A DNA stretch of 64,000 nt from Dyadobacter sp. CY343 (GTDB lineage: Bacteria; Bacteroidota; Bacteroidia; Cytophagales; Spirosomataceae), in NCBI RefSeq assembly GCF_021390335.1, contig NZ_JAJUXK010000004.1, positions 930,001 through 994,000 on the forward strand, in the 5' to 3' direction. The notes under the pieces are model-generated. The model saw only the letters and a program-made list of their open reading frames with translations. It did no database searches and was not told the origin of the DNA. Shown piece by piece: positions 51,259 through 59,679 of the stretch. Made by a program: the position numbers and the translations under genes. Numbering within the stretch: position 1 is the stretch's first letter; each line of letters starts with the position of its first letter.

Positions 51259-54216
51259 TCACCTGATCAATGCTTCCCACAAGATCTCTACGGGATGTTT
51301 CGCTTTACGTCCCGTACCATCTTTGATCTGATGCCGGCAGCTGGTTCCTGATGCGGCTATAATCACATCTTCCGGCTGCTGGCGGACAGTTGGGAATAAT
51401 ACCAACTCGCCGATCTGCATAGAAACGTCATAATGCTCCTCTTCGTAACCAAACGATCCCGCCATTCCGCAGCAGCCCGACGGTATCAGCTGCGTTTGGT
51501 AATTTTCGGGAAGCGACAGCATTTTTTTGGAAGCAGATAAAGTCGATAATGCTTTTTGGTGACAATGCCCGTGCAGCTTGATGAGCTGCTTTTTTTGTGT
51601 AAAAACGGTCTTGGTAATACGTTTTGAGTCAATTTCCCTGGCTATAAATTCTTCAAAAAGCAATGCATTCTCAGAAATCCTTTCCGCATCGGCGCGCTGA
51701 TTTTCAGGCACCAGGTCAATATATTCGTCCCTGAAAGAAAGAATTGCGGAAGGCTCAATACCGATCAGCGGCGTTTCGTAGGTGATTTTATCTTTTAATA
51801 AATTGACATTTTCAATCGCCAGTTTCTGCGCTTCTTTTACAAAACCTTTGGACAAATAAGAGCGGCCCGATTCTGTATGTTTTGGAAAAATAACCTCATA
51901 ACCCAACGCTTCCAGTAGCTCCACTGCCTTTTTGCCTATTTCAACATCATTATAATTGGTAAATTCATCACAGAACAAGTACACTTTGCCAACTTTCGGA
52001 TTAGTGGTATTCAACATTTTACGCTTTTGCCACCAGCTTGATAAAGTCTGCGAAGCGAGTACCGGCATCGACCGTTCCGGGTGAAAACCGACCATTTTGT
52101 TTGCTACCTTCCGCAATGCAGGCTGGCCAAAAACGCCATTAAATGCCCAGGGAGCAATGGAAGCCAGTTTCATCTGTTTGGAAAAATTCGCGATCAGCTT
52201 GCTGCGCATCGGGATACCGTGCGTTTCATAGTATTGCTGCGTAAACTCCGCCTTCATTTTCCCAATATCCACACTCGACGGACATTCGGATTTGCAGCCT
52301 TTGCACGAGAGGCAAAGATCAAGCACTTCTTTCACCATTTCCTGGTTAGCCTCAATCTTCTCTTTTTTGTTGGAAGGTGTAAAATACTGCCGCAGGATAT
52401 TGGCGCGGGCGCGGGTAGTATCCCTTTCGCGGCGGGTCGCCATATAGCTGGGGCACATCGTACCTCCCGTCAGTTCCGTTTTGCGGCAATCGCCTGATCC
52501 ACTGCACTTTTCAGCGAGGCGCAATATTCCTTCCTGTCTGCTAAAATCAAAAGTTGTCTTGATTTCCGGCTGTGGTTTATCCTGCTCGTAACGCAGGAAT
52601 TCGTTCATCGGCGGGGTATCTACGATTTTATTGGCATTAAATATCCCGTCTGGGTCCCAGATTCGCTTCACCTGCCGGAACATTTCATACACTTCCTCAC
52701 CCATCATAAATGGAATAAACTCTCCCCGCAGCCGCCCGTCGCCGTGCTCGCCGGAGAGTGCGCCGTTATATTTTTTGACCAAAACGGCTGTATCTGCCAA
52801 AACCTGTCTGAAAAGTGCTTTTCCCTCGGAAGTTTTGAGATTGATCATCGGCTCCACGTGCAGCTCGCCAGCCCCGGCGTGGGCATAATAGGAAGCGTGC
52901 AGATTGTGTGAGCGCAAGAGCGATTCCACTTCTTCAATATAGGCAGGAAGATCTTCCACCGCCACCGCGCAATCCTCGATCAGGTTCACAGGCTGCGTGT
53001 CGCCAGGCAGATTGCGGATCAAACCCAAACCTGCTTTTCTTATATCCCAGGCAGCCGCTGCGTCATTTCCAAACAATAAAGGATACGCATAACCCAGCCC
53101 TTTTGCGATTAATTCAGTTGTCAGCGCACGGGCTTGCGCCTCAACCTCTTCATTCGTATTCCCCCAAAATTCAACTAATAATAATGCAGCCGGGTCGCCC
53201 TGCATGAAAAAACGGTTCTGCGAATAAATGGTGTGGTCTTTGGTAAAATCCATGATGTACTTATCCACCAGCTCGGAAGCTTTTGGATTGAGCTGCATCG
53301 CAACCTGGTTGGCGTGCAAAGCCTCTGCAACAGAATTGGTATGCACACAAATAACCCCGACAGAAGCTGGCGGCACCTCCACCAATGCCAGCTTAGCCTC
53401 GGTAACAAAGCACAAAGTACCCTCCGAACCCGCAATCAGGTTGCAGAGATTGATATGACCGTCTTCGAAATGCCGTACCAGCGCATCGAGCGCATAGCCA
53501 GAATTACGGCGGGTTACAGTGGATTTTGGAAACTGCTTTTTGATCAATTCCTGATCGACGGGATTAGATATTAGCCCGAACATACCAGCAGAAATAGCCT
53601 TTTCCCGCTCACTTTTCAGCTGCTTGCTTGTGATCCTTTTTGTATAATCCGTAATGGAATGGTTGGAAAAATTCACTTCTTGTCCGTCGGAAAGCAGTGC
53701 TGTTACTTCCAGCAAATTCCCCCTCGTATCGCCCCAGGTAATGGAATGCAGCCCGCAGGAGTTGTTACCGATCATTCCACCGATCATCGCCCGGCTGGCC
53801 GTGGAAGTTTCGGGGCCGAACAGCAATCCGTATGGCGCCAGGTGTTTATTAAGATCGTCGCGGATCACGCCCGGCTGCACGCGCACCCATTTCTCCTCTT
53901 TATTAACTTCCAGTATTTTGTTAAAATGCTTTGAAATATCCACTACCACGCCTTTTCCCACCACCTGCCCCGCCAGCGAAGTTCCGGCAGCTCTTGGAAT
54001 AAGTGTTACCTTATTAGTTTGGGCAAATGCAATTAATGACTTGATATCCGGCACATTGCGGGGCAGCGCAACTGCTACCGGCAGCTCCTGGTAAACGGAT
54101 GCATCTGTGGCGTAAATGGACTTCTGGGCCTTATGTAATGTAGAATTATCAAAATAAAGCTCGCCTTCAAAGTCCCTGCGAAGGATATTAAACTGAAATT
54201 GGGATACTGGGTTCAT
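51259..54216 (-). CDS. FAD-binding/4Fe-4S dehydrogenase (YdiJ/D-2-hydroxyacid-type)
   Basis: A 985-residue fusion. The N-terminal PCMH FAD domain (about 45-270) contains IPRAAGTSLAGQVVGKGVVVD and GGMIGNNSCGLHSITWGDTRGN. An FAD-linked oxidase C-terminal domain (about 280-540) has GEHGDGRLRGEFIPFMMG. A 4Fe-4S ferredoxin part has CSGSGDCRKTELTGGTMCPSY and CLSCKGCKSECPSSVD near 630-690. C-terminal CCG-type motifs are HGHCHQKAL and PSGCCGMAGSFGYE. It oxidises a D-2-hydroxy acid (lactate, 2-hydroxyglutarate or similar) to the quinone pool; the substrate is not determined. Confidence 0.9.
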   Translation of the reverse strand: MNPVSQFQFNILRRDFEGELYFDNSTLHKAQKSIYATDASVYQELPVAVALPRNVPDIKSLIAFAQTNKVTLIPRAAGTSLAGQVVGKGVVVDISKHFNKILEVNKEEKWVRVQPGVIRDDLNKHLAPYGLLFGPETSTASRAMIGGMIGNNSCGLHSITWGDTRGNLLEVTALLSDGQEVNFSNHSITDYTKRITSKQLKSEREKAISAGMFGLISNPVDQELIKKQFPKSTVTRRNSGYALDALVRHFEDGHINLCNLIAGSEGTLCFVTEAKLALVEVPPASVGVICVHTNSVAEALHANQVAMQLNPKASELVDKYIMDFTKDHTIYSQNRFFMQGDPAALLLVEFWGNTNEEVEAQARALTTELIAKGLGYAYPLLFGNDAAAAWDIRKAGLGLIRNLPGDTQPVNLIEDCAVAVEDLPAYIEEVESLLRSHNLHASYYAHAGAGELHVEPMINLKTSEGKALFRQVLADTAVLVKKYNGALSGEHGDGRLRGEFIPFMMGEEVYEMFRQVKRIWDPDGIFNANKIVDTPPMNEFLRYEQDKPQPEIKTTFDFSRQEGILRLAEKCSGSGDCRKTELTGGTMCPSYMATRRERDTTRARANILRQYFTPSNKKEKIEANQEMVKEVLDLCLSCKGCKSECPSSVDIGKMKAEFTQQYYETHGIPMRSKLIANFSKQMKLASIAPWAFNGVFGQPALRKVANKMVGFHPERSMPVLASQTLSSWWQKRKMLNTTNPKVGKVYLFCDEFTNYNDVEIGKKAVELLEALGYEVIFPKHTESGRSYLSKGFVKEAQKLAIENVNLLKDKITYETPLIGIEPSAILSFRDEYIDLVPENQRADAERISENALLFEEFIAREIDSKRITKTVFTQKKQLIKLHGHCHQKALSTLSASKKMLSLPENYQTQLIPSGCCGMAGSFGYEEEHYDVSMQIGELVLFPTVRQQPEDVIIAASGTSCRHQIKDGTGRKAKHPVEILWEALIR

Positions 54217-54389
54217 CAGAATTTAGGAATATGCCCGGCTAATTTAGGGCTTAGAAAGTATTTATTCTTGCAGAATCAAAATCAATCGCGCGCGCTTCTC
54301 TTTTAGGAACAAATACGGCAGCGTCTTTACGTATATTGGCACAGTTTTTACACAATCCTAATCAGAAAAAACTGTTACCAAACCAAAAT

Positions 54390-55844
54390 ATGAGAAAAAT
54401 TACTGTACTGATACTCACACTATTCAGTTGCTACACATTTGCGCAGAACACTGCCACAATCACACTTTCGATTTCCAAGCAGGGGCCGGTCAATGTCACG
54501 CTGATCAGCGAGAATGTTCACTTCCACCCCAATCTGGGCATCGGGCTGGCAGATGCTGAACTGGAACCGGTTATGGCCATTAATTTTGCTGAAAAAGCCA
54601 GTGAAAAAGCGGTTATCCAGCTTAATAAGCCGCAAATGATGCGCCTGCAATACAGCGGCAACGGGCTTAACAAAACCTGGATGCTGTTTATGCAGCCGGG
54701 CGACGATCTTACCATCAATTTTGCTGAAAACAACGATATTACTTTTAACGGCAAGAATGCGAATTACCAGACTTTCCTGAAAAATTATTTTCTCGAAAAC
54801 CAATACCAATACCTGCCAGTTTTTGGCTATAAGCCGTCTCAGATCGACAATAAAAGCGTTTTGGCACAAAGCGACAGTCTAAAAAAAGTGCGCCTGGAAG
54901 CTTATGAAAAGTTCAAAACCGCTAATCCGTCCGTACCTGCATTTGAAGCTTATGTACTCGCTACTACCGCCACTGAGCCTGCTTTGACGCGTAGATTGAT
55001 ACAAGAAAGAATTATGCGCCGGAATAGGGTTACCAAGCTCGACGATGCCCAAAAGAAAGAACTCGAAGACGCTACATTGGCCGATTTCAAGATTATGCCC
55101 GACGATGCATTGCTAAGCCAGGCTTACCGTGACGAGCTCCGCAACTGGGCATTAATTCCATCTACCAGAAAATTCCCGCTCGCTTCGGAAACGCGTTACG
55201 AGATTAGCCCGGAGGCTTTGAAAGACGTTTATGCATTCAGCAAGACGCAACTGGCCGAATATCCGAAGCAAAAAGAATATCTGCTCACTTACTGGCTCAA
55301 CTACGCAGCCACGGCGATACCGACTGTTGAAACTGCAAAATCGCTGCTGGAAGATTTCAAAACGACCTTTCCGCAATCTCCCAATACCGAATATATTACC
55401 AAACTGATCCAGACAAAAGAAAGCTTGCAGCCGGGCGCCGCGCTTGCGGATGTTACGCTGCTGGCGCCAGATAGCAGTGCGGTTACCGTCGCTTCTTTGC
55501 AGGGCAAGCCGGTTTGCATGGTGTTTTCATTTAGCATTGGTCAGCACGAGCCGGGTATGAAGGCTTTGGAGGATAAATTCGGTGCTAACGTGCAGTTTGT
55601 GTACGTGTTAGTCTCGCCCGGCATTCCCCTTTCGACATGGAAACAATATGTGAAGGAGCGCCCGAATGTGAAGCATTTGTGGGCCTCGGACGAGAATATT
55701 GAGGTTTTGAAAGAGAAATATGCGATCGATATCAGATACCCTTTCCTGGTCGCGGATTCAGGTGGAAAGATCGTAAACCGCTGGATCCCGCAAGAGTTTC
55801 CGGATAACAAAACGCTCGCCGCAGAATTGCAGAAAGCAAAGTAA
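54390..55844 (+). CDS. TlpA-like thioredoxin-fold protein lacking CXXC
   Basis: A 484-residue secreted protein starting at 54390 (MRKITVLILTLFSCYTFAQ, signal peptide) rather than the longer frame. The C-terminal thioredoxin fold (about 350-480) reads LADVTLLAPDSSAVTVASLQGKPVCMVFSFSIGQHEPGMKAL. Where an active protein has WCxxC, this one has FSIGQHEPG, so the redox-active Cys pair is absent; one Cys (PVCMVF) sits before it. The helical N-terminal two-thirds resembles the middle region of DUF4369-TlpA proteins. It may act as a binding or chaperone-like protein. Confidence 0.75.
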   Translation: MRKITVLILTLFSCYTFAQNTATITLSISKQGPVNVTLISENVHFHPNLGIGLADAELEPVMAINFAEKASEKAVIQLNKPQMMRLQYSGNGLNKTWMLFMQPGDDLTINFAENNDITFNGKNANYQTFLKNYFLENQYQYLPVFGYKPSQIDNKSVLAQSDSLKKVRLEAYEKFKTANPSVPAFEAYVLATTATEPALTRRLIQERIMRRNRVTKLDDAQKKELEDATLADFKIMPDDALLSQAYRDELRNWALIPSTRKFPLASETRYEISPEALKDVYAFSKTQLAEYPKQKEYLLTYWLNYAATAIPTVETAKSLLEDFKTTFPQSPNTEYITKLIQTKESLQPGAALADVTLLAPDSSAVTVASLQGKPVCMVFSFSIGQHEPGMKALEDKFGANVQFVYVLVSPGIPLSTWKQYVKERPNVKHLWASDENIEVLKEKYAIDIRYPFLVADSGGKIVNRWIPQEFPDNKTLAAELQKAK

Positions 55845-55849
55845 GAGTT

Positions 55850-55877
55850 GGCGCGGAGATATTCTCCGCGCCATTTT
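55850..55877 (+). terminator. Terminator after the TlpA-like gene
   Basis: GGCGCGGAGA / TCTCCGCGCC, 10-bp stem with TAT loop, followed by ATTTTTATG. It sits between two convergent genes and may serve both. Confidence 0.8.
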
Positions 55878-57136
55878 TATGCAAAAACCCTGATACTATG
55901 CAGCGAATCGACATTCCGGTAGTCGATATGCAGCTCATAATTATCGCAGATCTGCTTTACGATCGCCAGCCCCAAACCTACCGATTCAGCCTGCGCCGAT
56001 TCTTTCTTGAATCTTTCGAACAGCCGCTCAGGATCAGCTTTCAATTCGTGCCCGGTGTTGCTGAGCACGAAGAAATTATTTCCTGTTAAAATAGTCAGTT
56101 TCCCGTCGGTATAATTGTGCTTGATCGCATTACTGACCAGGTTCGTAACCATGATCTCAGCCAGCGCCGGAGACATTTTTTTCACAAAACTGCCCTTCGT
56201 TTCGGTGTGAATGGTGATATTTTTGTGCGTGATAATATCTTCAAAATCTTTCAGCCTAGCTATAATCAATGCAGCCAGATCAATCGATTCCTGTTCTGTA
56301 AACTGCTGATTTTCAATTTTAGCCAATAATAAAAGCCCCTGGTTGAGCCGCGACATTCTGCGGGCGGCGTGGTAGATTTCCTCTATCCAGTGCGTTTGGT
56401 TTTCGCTCAGATCCTGCGATTGGATGAATTGCTCCACCCGGGCATTGATTAGTGCTAGTGGCGTTTGTATCTCGTGGGAAGCATTTTCGGTGAACTCCCG
56501 CAGACTCTTATAATCGTGCTGCATTTTGGAGGCCATTTTGACCATCACTTCATTCAGTTCATTAAACTCTGAAATTTCACTGCTTTCAAATTCCAGTTTG
56601 TTGTTCCTTGTCCAGTCAAAATCCTTGATCCGGGCGAGTGAACCATAAAATGGCCGCCACAATTTCCCCGATAAATTTCTTTGAAAAAAGAACATACCGA
56701 CCATCAAAAGCGCCAGAAAAGTGATCATAGCCGCAGAAATCGCCTCGATCAGTTTGTAGGATTCCACAATGGATTTCCGGATTGCGACGCGGTAAGGCGA
56801 GCCCCCGATCATCGTGTAGAAAGTAAGCTGCCGGAAAGGGTCCATACTCTCCTCGTACCGGTTGTAGATCAGCGTGTCGGTGAAAGTCGCTTCGTTTTCA
56901 AATTCTCCGAAGACAGGCACTACTTCAATTTTATTTTCGACAAAATAGGAGTTGTTGGTCCACGTATTGTTGGTTTGGAGGTAACTCTCAAAATCACGCT
57001 TTTCAACCATCAGGCGGCTTTCCACCTCATCGTAGATCATAAATGTGGTGATCCAGTAAAATGCAATACCTACGGCCACGTAAATAACCAGCGAGGCGAG
57101 CAGGTAGATGCGGCTGGTTTTTTCAAGTAGTTTCAA
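55877..57136 (-). CDS. Sensor histidine kinase
   Basis: A 419-residue membrane kinase: N-terminal TM (about 10-30), periplasmic sensor loop (about 31-140), second TM (about 140-160), HisKA with the phospho-acceptor in FTENASHEIQTPLALINARVEQF (near 215-225), and HATPase with the N box MVTNLVSNAIKHNY and G2 VGLGLAIVKQICD near the C-terminus. It overlaps the response regulator by 4 bp. A stretch of the sensor domain (FEYESFTDTLI-type) gives no clue to the signal. Its genomic partner is the divergent efflux operon. Confidence 0.92.
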   Translation of the reverse strand: MKLLEKTSRIYLLASLVIYVAVGIAFYWITTFMIYDEVESRLMVEKRDFESYLQTNNTWTNNSYFVENKIEVVPVFGEFENEATFTDTLIYNRYEESMDPFRQLTFYTMIGGSPYRVAIRKSIVESYKLIEAISAAMITFLALLMVGMFFFQRNLSGKLWRPFYGSLARIKDFDWTRNNKLEFESSEISEFNELNEVMVKMASKMQHDYKSLREFTENASHEIQTPLALINARVEQFIQSQDLSENQTHWIEEIYHAARRMSRLNQGLLLLAKIENQQFTEQESIDLAALIIARLKDFEDIITHKNITIHTETKGSFVKKMSPALAEIMVTNLVSNAIKHNYTDGKLTILTGNNFFVLSNTGHELKADPERLFERFKKESAQAESVGLGLAIVKQICDNYELHIDYRNVDSLHSIRVFA

Positions 57137-57810
57137 GGCGCGGTGAATTTGTAGCCTATGCCGTAAATGGATTGAATGTAGTCTTTTCCACCCTTTTCCA
57201 AGATCTTGCGGCGCAGGTTTTTAATGTGAGAATAAACCATATCGAGCGAATCGGAAGAATCCATGTGATCGCCCCACAAATGCTCAGCGATCGCTTCTTT
57301 AGTCAACGCGACATCGATATTTGACAAAAAATACAGCAGCAGATCGTATTCTTTTCGAGACAGCACCGTGTCTTTTTCGTCAATAAAAACCTTTCTCGAA
57401 GGCAGCTGAACGCGAATTTCCTTCCATACCATATCATTATTGCCTCCGAAATTCCTCCGGCGGATCAGCGATTTCACGCGCGCGTTCAATTCCGACAAAT
57501 GAAATGGTTTGGTCATATAATCGTCCGAGCCGATTTCCAGCCCTTTGATCTTGTCTTCCAGGGTATTACGCGCTGAAATAATGATGATACCGGTTGCAGC
57601 GGCTATTTTTTTTAGGGTTTGAACGATATTAAAACCGTCGCCGTCGGGCAGCGTCAGGTCGACGATTGTGCAATCGTATTGGTACAGGCTGATCTTTTCG
57701 TCGGCCTGCCAGAACGTATTCGCTACTTCGCAAACGAAACCTTCCTTCGACAGATAATCGACAATGCTTTCCGCCAGCCCCTTTTCGTCTTCGACTACTA
57801 ATACTTTCAT
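57133..57810 (-). CDS. OmpR-family response regulator
   Basis: A 225-residue regulator starting at 57810 (MKVLVVEDEKGLAESIVDYL); the longer ORF start lies within the 13-bp inverted repeat region and is rejected. The receiver has the phospho-acceptor Asp in DCTIVDLTLPDGDG near residue 53, Thr and Lys in IIISARN and DYMTKPFHLSEL. The C-terminal OmpR-type winged helix ends YIQSIYGIGYKFTAP. It is cotranscribed with the histidine kinase. Confidence 0.95.
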   Translation of the reverse strand: MKVLVVEDEKGLAESIVDYLSKEGFVCEVANTFWQADEKISLYQYDCTIVDLTLPDGDGFNIVQTLKKIAAATGIIIISARNTLEDKIKGLEIGSDDYMTKPFHLSELNARVKSLIRRRNFGGNNDMVWKEIRVQLPSRKVFIDEKDTVLSRKEYDLLLYFLSNIDVALTKEAIAEHLWGDHMDSSDSLDMVYSHIKNLRRKILEKGGKDYIQSIYGIGYKFTAP

Positions 57811-57847
57811 GTCAGTGAATTCGTGTGCGTCAAAAATAGCTTCCGAA

Positions 57848-57922
57848 TCTGGAAACATTTAGGAAGATAATAATTTATCGCACAGGAGCTTGCTGCCGGT
57901 GCTTTTCCCAAATGTTTCCAGA
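57848..57922. promoter_or_regulatory. 13-bp exact inverted repeat in the divergent two-component/efflux region
   Basis: TCTGGAAACATTT at 57848-57860 and AAATGTTTCCAGA at 57910-57922 are exact inverse complements. The right half ends 10 bp before a TAGTTTTG -7 box (57932-57939) facing tolC. The spacing of arms suggests two sites for the divergent response regulator, one at each gene start. Confidence 0.6.
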
Positions 57923-57931
57923 ATTGGCCAA

Positions 57932-57939
57932 TAGTTTTG
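57932..57939 (+). promoter_or_regulatory. Bacteroidota -7 box for the tolC efflux operon
   Basis: TAGTTTTG (TAnnTTTG), 35 bp before the tolC ATG. The -33 region is weak (TTTCC) and coincides with the inverted repeat, consistent with an activated promoter. Confidence 0.5.
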
Positions 57940-57973
57940 ACCAAAAATAATTTACCGGAATAGCCCGCATCTT

Positions 57974-59404
57974 ATGTATCGACTCCGTTTTAAACAATTC
58001 CCGCCTGGCCAAAAACCCGCTCCCACATTCAAAAACGCCTGGAAGCTGGCAGCCGTGCTTCTTTTTGTATTCGTAAATGCAAATGCCCAGCAAGTGCAGT
58101 TGCAGGATCTTTTAGAAGAAAGTAAACAAAATTTTCCTTTTCTGAGATCAAAACAGGCTCAGATCCGCAGTGCCGAGAGCCGCGTAAAAGCTGTTAAAAC
58201 GGGATATATGCCCGCATTGATCGTGCAGCATCAATACACTTTCGCAACTGACAACAGTGTCGCGGGCGCATTTTTGCCTAACGAAGGCAGCGCCATTTCT
58301 CCCTCCGGCGGTATCCGGCCGGAAAATATATATACTGGAACTTTCGGCAGCTTCACGACCGCATTGGTCGACTGGCGGGTTTTCAATTTTGGAAAAGTAA
58401 AAGCAGAAGTAAAATCTGCAAAAGCCGATCTGAGCCGCACGCAGGCAGATTATGAGAACGAGCTATTCCAGCATCAGGTGAGATTGATCGATGCTTATCT
58501 GGTTCTTCTAATTAATCAAAAACTGGTGGAAGCCCAGCGGCAGAACCTGCAACGGGCTACTGTTTTCAAAAACGTTACCGACGCGGCAGTGAGTTCGGGA
58601 ATGCGACCGGGCGTCGATAGTTCACTCGCGGCAGCAGAATTTGCAAAAGCGCGGCTGACCTTACTCGAAAGTCAGCGTTCGGAAAAGTCGCAGCGGCTTC
58701 GGTTATCCGAACTGACGGGCGGATTGCGTGATAGTATTCAGGTCGACAGTATGGGATTTTATTCCAAATTACCTGTTGCCAGCGGCGCAGCCGACGCATT
58801 TCTCAAAAACCCTGCACTGCGGTTTTCACAGGCCCAGCTCGACGCATCAGCGGCGAGAAGTTTGGCTATAAAAAGATCATTTTTACCGTCTATATCCTTA
58901 ACCGGCGCGGGTTGGGCGCGGGGATCGGGTATTTCTAATAAAGACGATTCCTATCACACCAGCTTTTCGAGCGGTGTTAACTATCAGGTTTACAACTATT
59001 TGTTCGGGATTTCCACCCGCTGGAACCTTACCAGTATTGCCCGGGTCAGAAATGACTACAAGAGCGAGCAATTCCAGGTCGAGCGTTTCAAGGAAATTTA
59101 CCAAACCCAAAAATTACAGCTCGACCGCCAGGCGCGCGAGGCAGAGATACAATTGCAACTTTCCATGGAGCAGGCGCGGCTTACACCTGTACAGCTGAAT
59201 GCGGCGCAACGTGCCTTTAATCAGGCGGAAGCGAGGTACCAGAGCGGACTAACCGACCTTTTTACATTGGCCCAGAGTGTCAATGCATTGAACCGCGCCG
59301 AAGTCGACAAATTCGTCACCAACGGAAATGTATGGCGCTCGCTGCTCATGAAAGCCGCGGCGGCGGGGGACTTAGGGGTTTTTCTTGATCAGATTGATAA
59401 GTAG
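57974..59404 (+). CDS. TolC-family outer membrane efflux protein
   Basis: A 476-residue OEP-family protein with a signal peptide (AWKLAAVLLFVFVNANAQ) and the two-fold repeated alpha-helical barrel structure. N-terminal repeat: VQLQDLLEESKQNFPFLRSKQAQIRSAESRVKAVKTGYMPALIV. C-terminal repeat: LDRQAREAEIQLQLSMEQARLTPVQLNAAQRAFNQAEARYQSGLTDLFTL. It forms the outer-membrane channel of the tripartite pump with the following RND and MFP genes. Confidence 0.92.
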   Translation: MYRLRFKQFPPGQKPAPTFKNAWKLAAVLLFVFVNANAQQVQLQDLLEESKQNFPFLRSKQAQIRSAESRVKAVKTGYMPALIVQHQYTFATDNSVAGAFLPNEGSAISPSGGIRPENIYTGTFGSFTTALVDWRVFNFGKVKAEVKSAKADLSRTQADYENELFQHQVRLIDAYLVLLINQKLVEAQRQNLQRATVFKNVTDAAVSSGMRPGVDSSLAAAEFAKARLTLLESQRSEKSQRLRLSELTGGLRDSIQVDSMGFYSKLPVASGAADAFLKNPALRFSQAQLDASAARSLAIKRSFLPSISLTGAGWARGSGISNKDDSYHTSFSSGVNYQVYNYLFGISTRWNLTSIARVRNDYKSEQFQVERFKEIYQTQKLQLDRQAREAEIQLQLSMEQARLTPVQLNAAQRAFNQAEARYQSGLTDLFTLAQSVNALNRAEVDKFVTNGNVWRSLLMKAAAAGDLGVFLDQIDK

Positions 59405-59463
59405 CGAACCTGACTTTGTAACGCTGAGCTACATCACTTCTGTCGGCCTGAGCTAACTGACTC

Positions 59464-59537
59464 TGTCACCCTGAGCGCAGTCGAAGGGGCATGCACAGAA
59501 GCATCGTACATGCCCTTCGACTCCGCTCAGGGTGACA
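59464..59537. repeat. Dispersed palindromic element (REP-like), about 74 bp
   Basis: A long inverted repeat. The left arm begins TGTCACCCTGAGCGCAGTCG at 59464; the right arm ends GACTCCGCTCAGGGTGACA at 59537. Each arm is about 29 bp with one mismatch and one extra base, and the loop is about 15 nt. It sits between tolC and the RND gene in the 275-bp intergenic gap. The rest of the gap is A/G-rich low-complexity sequence without a gene. Confidence 0.75.
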
Positions 59538-59679
59538 AAAAAAGAGAGTAACAAAAAAAGAGGGTAACACAGAAGAGGGTGACAAAAAATAGGGAGGCAG
59601 AGGAAGGGGTAAAAAACAAGCTGACAAATTAAGTAACTCTACTCCCAAAAAAAAGACCATCAAATAAACAGTACAAAAT

